Assembly: GCA_027578815.1 (NCBI GenBank)
Contig: JANBTH010000881.1
Span: forward strand, 1 to 10,083
Source of the DNA: Coemansia sp. RSA 1804
Taxonomy: Eukaryota; Kickxellomycota; Kickxellomycetes; Kickxellales; Kickxellaceae
DNA: 10,083 nt
Direction of reading: 5' to 3'
Made by a program: the position numbers and the translations under genes. The notes beneath the pieces are model-generated. The model ran no database searches. It was not told the DNA's origin and saw only the letters and a list, made by a program, of their open reading frames with translations. Of the stretch, positions 7,390 to 10,083 are shown piece after piece (within the stretch, counting starts at the first letter, position 1; every line of letters begins with the position of its first letter).

Positions 7390-8646
7390 ATGTCGGTTGT
7401 ACAGCTATCGCCGCGCGTTGAAGAGCTCAAGCAAGTGCTGACAGACTTTGTGGAGAACGAGTGCATCCCCGCAGAGAAGGAGTACCGCGAGGCGTTGGGC
7501 ACTGGCGCACAGCGGTGGAAGACTGTTCCGCCGGTAATGGAGAAGCTGAAGGCACGCGCACGGGAGCTGGGACTATGGAACCTGTTTCTGCCCAAGGAGT
7601 ACCCCGAGGGCGCAGGCCTGACCAACTACGAGTACGCGATACTGTGCGAGATCATGGGGCGGTCGCACATGATAGCGCCCGAGGCATGCAACTGCAGCGC
7701 ACCAGACACCGGCAACATGGAGGTGCTGGCAAAGTACGGAACCCGCGAGCAGAAGGACAAGTGGCTCCGTCCGCTGCTGAACGGCGAGATCCGGTCAGCA
7801 TTTGCGATGACGGAGCCGGCGGTCGCGTCGTCGGATGCCACCAACATATGCACGCGCATCGAGCGCAGTGGTGGCGGATACAAGGTCAGCGGACGCAAGT
7901 GGTGGATCTCTGGTGCCGGACATCCCAAATGCGCAGTGTTCATAACGATGGGCAAGACCGATACGACGGCCAAGAAGCACCAGCAGCAGTCAATCGTTGT
8001 TGTGCCGGCGGATGCGCCCGGCGTGACCGTTGTGCGGCCGTTGACTGTGTTCGGATACGACGATGCGCCGCACGGCCATTGCGAGGTGGTGTTTGACAAT
8101 GTGTGGGTGCCGGCCGAGAATCTGGTGCTGGGCGAGGGTCGCGGTTTCGAGGTCATCCAGGGCCGTCTGGGACCCGGGCGCATCCACCACTGCATGCGGT
8201 CGCTTGGAATGGCCGAGCGCGCTGTGGAGCTGATGGTCGAGCGCGTACAGAGCCGCCATACCTTCGGTCGTGCCATTGCCGAGCACGGTGTTGTGCTCGA
8301 CTACATTGCCAAATCACGTATGGATCTAGAGTCCGCACGCATGCTTGTGCTGCGCGCCGCCGATATGATTGACAAGGTGGGCGCCAAGAACGCGCTTAAG
8401 GAGATTGCTATGGCCAAAGTGGTTGTGCCTACCGTGGTGCTGGCTATTCTGGACCGTGCGATCCAGATGTACGGTGCTGCTGGCGTTGGCCAGGACACTC
8501 CGTTGGCTGAGTTCTGGGCTGGCATGCGCACCCTCCGCATTGCTGACGGTCCCGACGAGGTCCATTCCCGCCAGATCGCCCAGCTGGAGATCCGCCACCA
8601 GAACGCGCGCAAGGCCGCCCGCTTGGCTGCTAAGAGCAAGCTCTAG
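7390..8646 (+). CDS. Peroxisomal acyl-CoA dehydrogenase, ACAD10/11-like, with C-terminal SKL
   Basis: This is an FAD enzyme that introduces the alpha-beta double bond into acyl-CoA, the first step of beta-oxidation. The 418 residues form a full acyl-CoA dehydrogenase: N-terminal helical domain (about 1-130), central beta domain with the flavin-contact run FAMTEPAVASSDATN (138-152) and KWWISG (from 170), and C-terminal helical domain with QSRHTFGR (287-294). LRIADGPDEVHSRQ places Asp386 where medium-chain enzymes have the catalytic Glu. This ADGPDEVH form is typical of the ACAD10/11-like branch. The protein ends Ser-Lys-Leu, a classical PTS1, implying peroxisomal import. The kinase-like (APH) and hydrolase domains fused to this branch in animals and plants are absent. 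ATG 7390 is chosen because the in-frame extension to 7315 contains no other ATG. It is intronless and GC-rich at third positions. Substrate is not determined. Confidence 0.93.
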   Translation: MSVVQLSPRVEELKQVLTDFVENECIPAEKEYREALGTGAQRWKTVPPVMEKLKARARELGLWNLFLPKEYPEGAGLTNYEYAILCEIMGRSHMIAPEACNCSAPDTGNMEVLAKYGTREQKDKWLRPLLNGEIRSAFAMTEPAVASSDATNICTRIERSGGGYKVSGRKWWISGAGHPKCAVFITMGKTDTTAKKHQQQSIVVVPADAPGVTVVRPLTVFGYDDAPHGHCEVVFDNVWVPAENLVLGEGRGFEVIQGRLGPGRIHHCMRSLGMAERAVELMVERVQSRHTFGRAIAEHGVVLDYIAKSRMDLESARMLVLRAADMIDKVGAKNALKEIAMAKVVVPTVVLAILDRAIQMYGAAGVGQDTPLAEFWAGMRTLRIADGPDEVHSRQIAQLEIRHQNARKAARLAAKSKL

Positions 8647-8738
8647 ATCAGATCATGAAATAGTCTGCTTTTTTTTCTTAGCTTGTGCGCCCAATGCTTT
8701 GTGGGATAATCCGCATCTGTCGGGCATCTTGGAAAGAA

Positions 8739-8744
8739 AATAAA
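8739..8744 (+). terminator. AATAAA poly(A) signal of the acyl-CoA dehydrogenase gene
   Basis: A canonical AATAAA lies about 93 bases after the TAG stop codon (8644-8646), within an A-rich stretch, in the right place for 3' end formation of this transcript. Confidence 0.5.
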
Positions 8745-9905
8745 GTGGGATAAGTAACGCAAGAAACGGGGACGGTATGTCCGACAGATTAGACGGCCGT
8801 AGTAATCACAGGTCCTTGTTGGTCTACTGCGCTGGCACGGACCTAATCTTTGGACTGTTTCCTTTGGCCAGGGAGACAAAAAAAAAGACCGTAACTGTAC
8901 TTGTCTCTACAATGGTCGTCTTCTCAAGTTTTCATTTTTTTTTGCAGGAATGGCAGGCTCTCCCTCCCTCTTCCAGCCGTGGAGGCTGGCTGTAGCGCTA
9001 CCAGAACAAGGATATGGCTATTTTAATATCAGACGCAGATAATGGAACATCCACAATGTGCCGTACACATTTTGCATCGTCCAATGTTCGGCAACATCGA
9101 AGAGATAAGAAAGAGATTCATGAGATTCGCGCAGCCTAGCTAAAACCAAAGGTTTTTGCGATTGGACAAAGGAATGGCCGATTACAGCACATCCTTCAAT
9201 TGTATGCTTGCTTTGTTTTATTGCGGATCCACTCCATGATCTTGCAGCACAGACTTGTCCATCTATTTGCTTTCTTCACTTGCATTCCATGCATGAAAGC
9301 GCTGCTCAATCTTCTGTTATGAGTACACATTGTGATTTTCCCTCCTTTCTCTTCCAGTGTTTTGTCACGAAGAGCGGCCAGATATATAAACAGAATGAGC
9401 AGGTGCAGAGCCAACTATAATTGACTTTATAAAAGAAAATCCACATAGAGGCAATTATGCAATGCAGGCACAATTGCTCAGCGCGAAAAATAAATGCCGC
9501 TTACTTGCAGACATTCATTCATGCTTAGTCTACAGCTAGATAATTAGCTGGCTTAGTTGGTTGTGCTGCGCTGTACTGTCACATCGTTTGGATCATGCTT
9601 GATGAAAGAGGATGTCACTTTTATGCTTTTTTTCCCTCATCCACGGCTGCTAAGCCTCCTTTTCCAATGTTGTCGCTGAATCAGCAACAACTGACAGACC
9701 AAACAAACTATCATGGTTTATTATTGATTATTGCCCAACGGCTGGCACGCAATATACTACAAGAGAAAAAGAAAGACATTGAAATAACACCATTCCATTC
9801 ATTCAGCCCAAACGACCACACTAAGCACAAGCATAAGCACAAGAAATAAAAAACGAGAAAGGCCAAATGGAACCCCATGTGGCGGTGGTCAATTGAGTCT
9901 CAGCC

Positions 9906-9966
9906 AGCAACCAACAAAACAACAACCAACAACCAACCAACAAACAAGCAAACAAACAAACAAACA
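9906..9966 (+). repeat. CAAA/CAAC-rich microsatellite-like tract
   Basis: The plus strand is made almost entirely of CAAC, CCAA and CAAA units, ending with four to five near-perfect CAAA repeats (about 9946-9965). It contains no T. Such unstructured CAA-type sequence is common in highly translated fungal 5' leaders, and it lies 45-100 bases upstream of an ATG that opens a frame to the window end. Confidence 0.75.
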
Positions 9967-10009
9967 GGCTAATACCAACAGAGACGAAAAGGGAGAGACA
10001 GCAGCAAGA

Positions 10010-10083
10010 ATGAACTGCTTTATGCGTCTTTATTCTACAGAACGAACAGCCCAAGCAAAGCCTCCCTCGTTTGCCCAAAATTA
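10010..10083 (+). CDS. Possible 5' end of a gene running off the window (24 codons)
   Basis: ATG at 10010-10012, in the context AGCAAGAATGA, opens a frame that stays open to the last base: 24 codons beginning MNCFMRLYSTERTAQ. The N-terminus has Arg, Ser and Thr, few acidic residues and hydrophobic spots, as in a mitochondrial presequence, but the piece is too short to judge. The CAA-rich, T-poor sequence just upstream resembles a fungal 5' leader, which is the main support. TTCTACAG (10030-10037) could instead be a splice acceptor. The family is not recognisable. Confidence 0.28.
   Translation, partial: MNCFMRLYSTERTAQAKPPSFAQN

Larger units (their letters stand above)
8647..10009. other. 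Intergenic spacer right of the acyl-CoA dehydrogenase gene
   Basis: No gene was accepted in this 1.36 kb. It holds the 3' untranslated region of the dehydrogenase, a T10 tract followed by GCAG near 8935-8947 that resembles a splice acceptor but has no exon to serve, and an imperfect inverted repeat around 9055-9100 (ATGTG.CCGTACACATT against ATGTTGCCGAACATT). A GCAATT/AATTGC pair lies near 9451-9477 and a TATAAAAG at 9428-9435. Open frames of 72 (from 8777) and 84 codons (from 9595) have no protein-like features. The second ends in a low-complexity His/Lys repeat. The right part, from about 9850, looks like a promoter and leader for a gene beginning near the window edge. Confidence 0.55.

Noticed and set aside
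7461..8276. Long open frames (211 codons plus, 216 codons minus) overlapping the acyl-CoA dehydrogenase
   Set aside because: They are stop-free by-products of the GC-rich, codon-biased dehydrogenase frame. Their Arg/His/Pro-rich translations show no domain.
8777..8995. A 72-codon plus frame after the dehydrogenase, containing a T-tract plus GCAG that resembles a splice acceptor
   Set aside because: No protein family is recognisable on either side of the putative acceptor, and the region lies within or just past the dehydrogenase 3' end.
9595..10078. An 84-codon plus frame ending in HKHKHKHKK and an 85-codon minus frame rich in Leu, Cys and Phe
   Set aside because: Both depend on low-complexity repeats (CACAAG units and the CAAA tract read in reverse) and have no other protein-like sequence.

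Overview
The window looks like a gene-dense stretch of a fungal nuclear genome. The evidence is a Sho1-type four-helix plus SH3 osmosensor (a family known from fungi), a cytosolic 40S ribosomal protein gene split by GT-AG introns, AATAAA poly(A) signals, and long AT-rich or pyrimidine-rich intergenic spacers. The mostly intronless genes alongside an intron-containing ribosomal protein gene would suit an early-diverging lineage such as Kickxellomycotina. That placement is inference from general impression, not from a search.

Layout, left to right. (1) 1-789, plus: the 3' end of a PhoD-type metallophosphatase, cut by the window edge. (2) About 1048-1854, minus: a decayed protein-coding gene. 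Its protein-like segments lie in three reading frames, with one in-frame stop and three apparent frameshifts. Its family was not recognised. (3) 1855-2221: AT-rich spacer. (4) 2222-3019, minus: SHO1, the membrane osmosensor/adaptor of the HOG MAP-kinase pathway. (5) 3020-5110: a 2.1 kb spacer with no convincing gene. It is the divergent upstream region of SHO1 and of the ribosomal gene, with a 53-nt purine run and a probable SHO1 TATA box. (6) 5111-6712, plus: the eS1 (Rps1/RPS3A) gene, three exons, 255 aa after splicing. Its first 130 coding bases are interrupted by introns of 169 and 665 nt. (7) 6713-7389: spacer. (8) 7390-8646, plus: a 418-aa acyl-CoA dehydrogenase of the ACAD10/11-like type ending in Ser-Lys-Leu, a peroxisomal import signal. 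(9) 8647-10009: spacer ending in a CAAA/CAAC-rich tract that reads like a fungal 5' leader. (10) 10010 to the end: possibly the first 24 codons of another plus-strand gene.

The genes do not form a pathway. They are ordinary eukaryotic neighbours in phosphate metabolism, osmosensing, translation and peroxisomal lipid oxidation. I found no convincing new multi-gene system. The least ordinary signals are a cluster of seven exact ATCCAT hexamers over about 400 bases around the eS1 start codon and its introns, potential hairpins inside eS1 intron 2, the unrecognised pseudogene, and the stand-alone peroxisomal acyl-CoA dehydrogenase with Asp where most family members carry a catalytic Glu.
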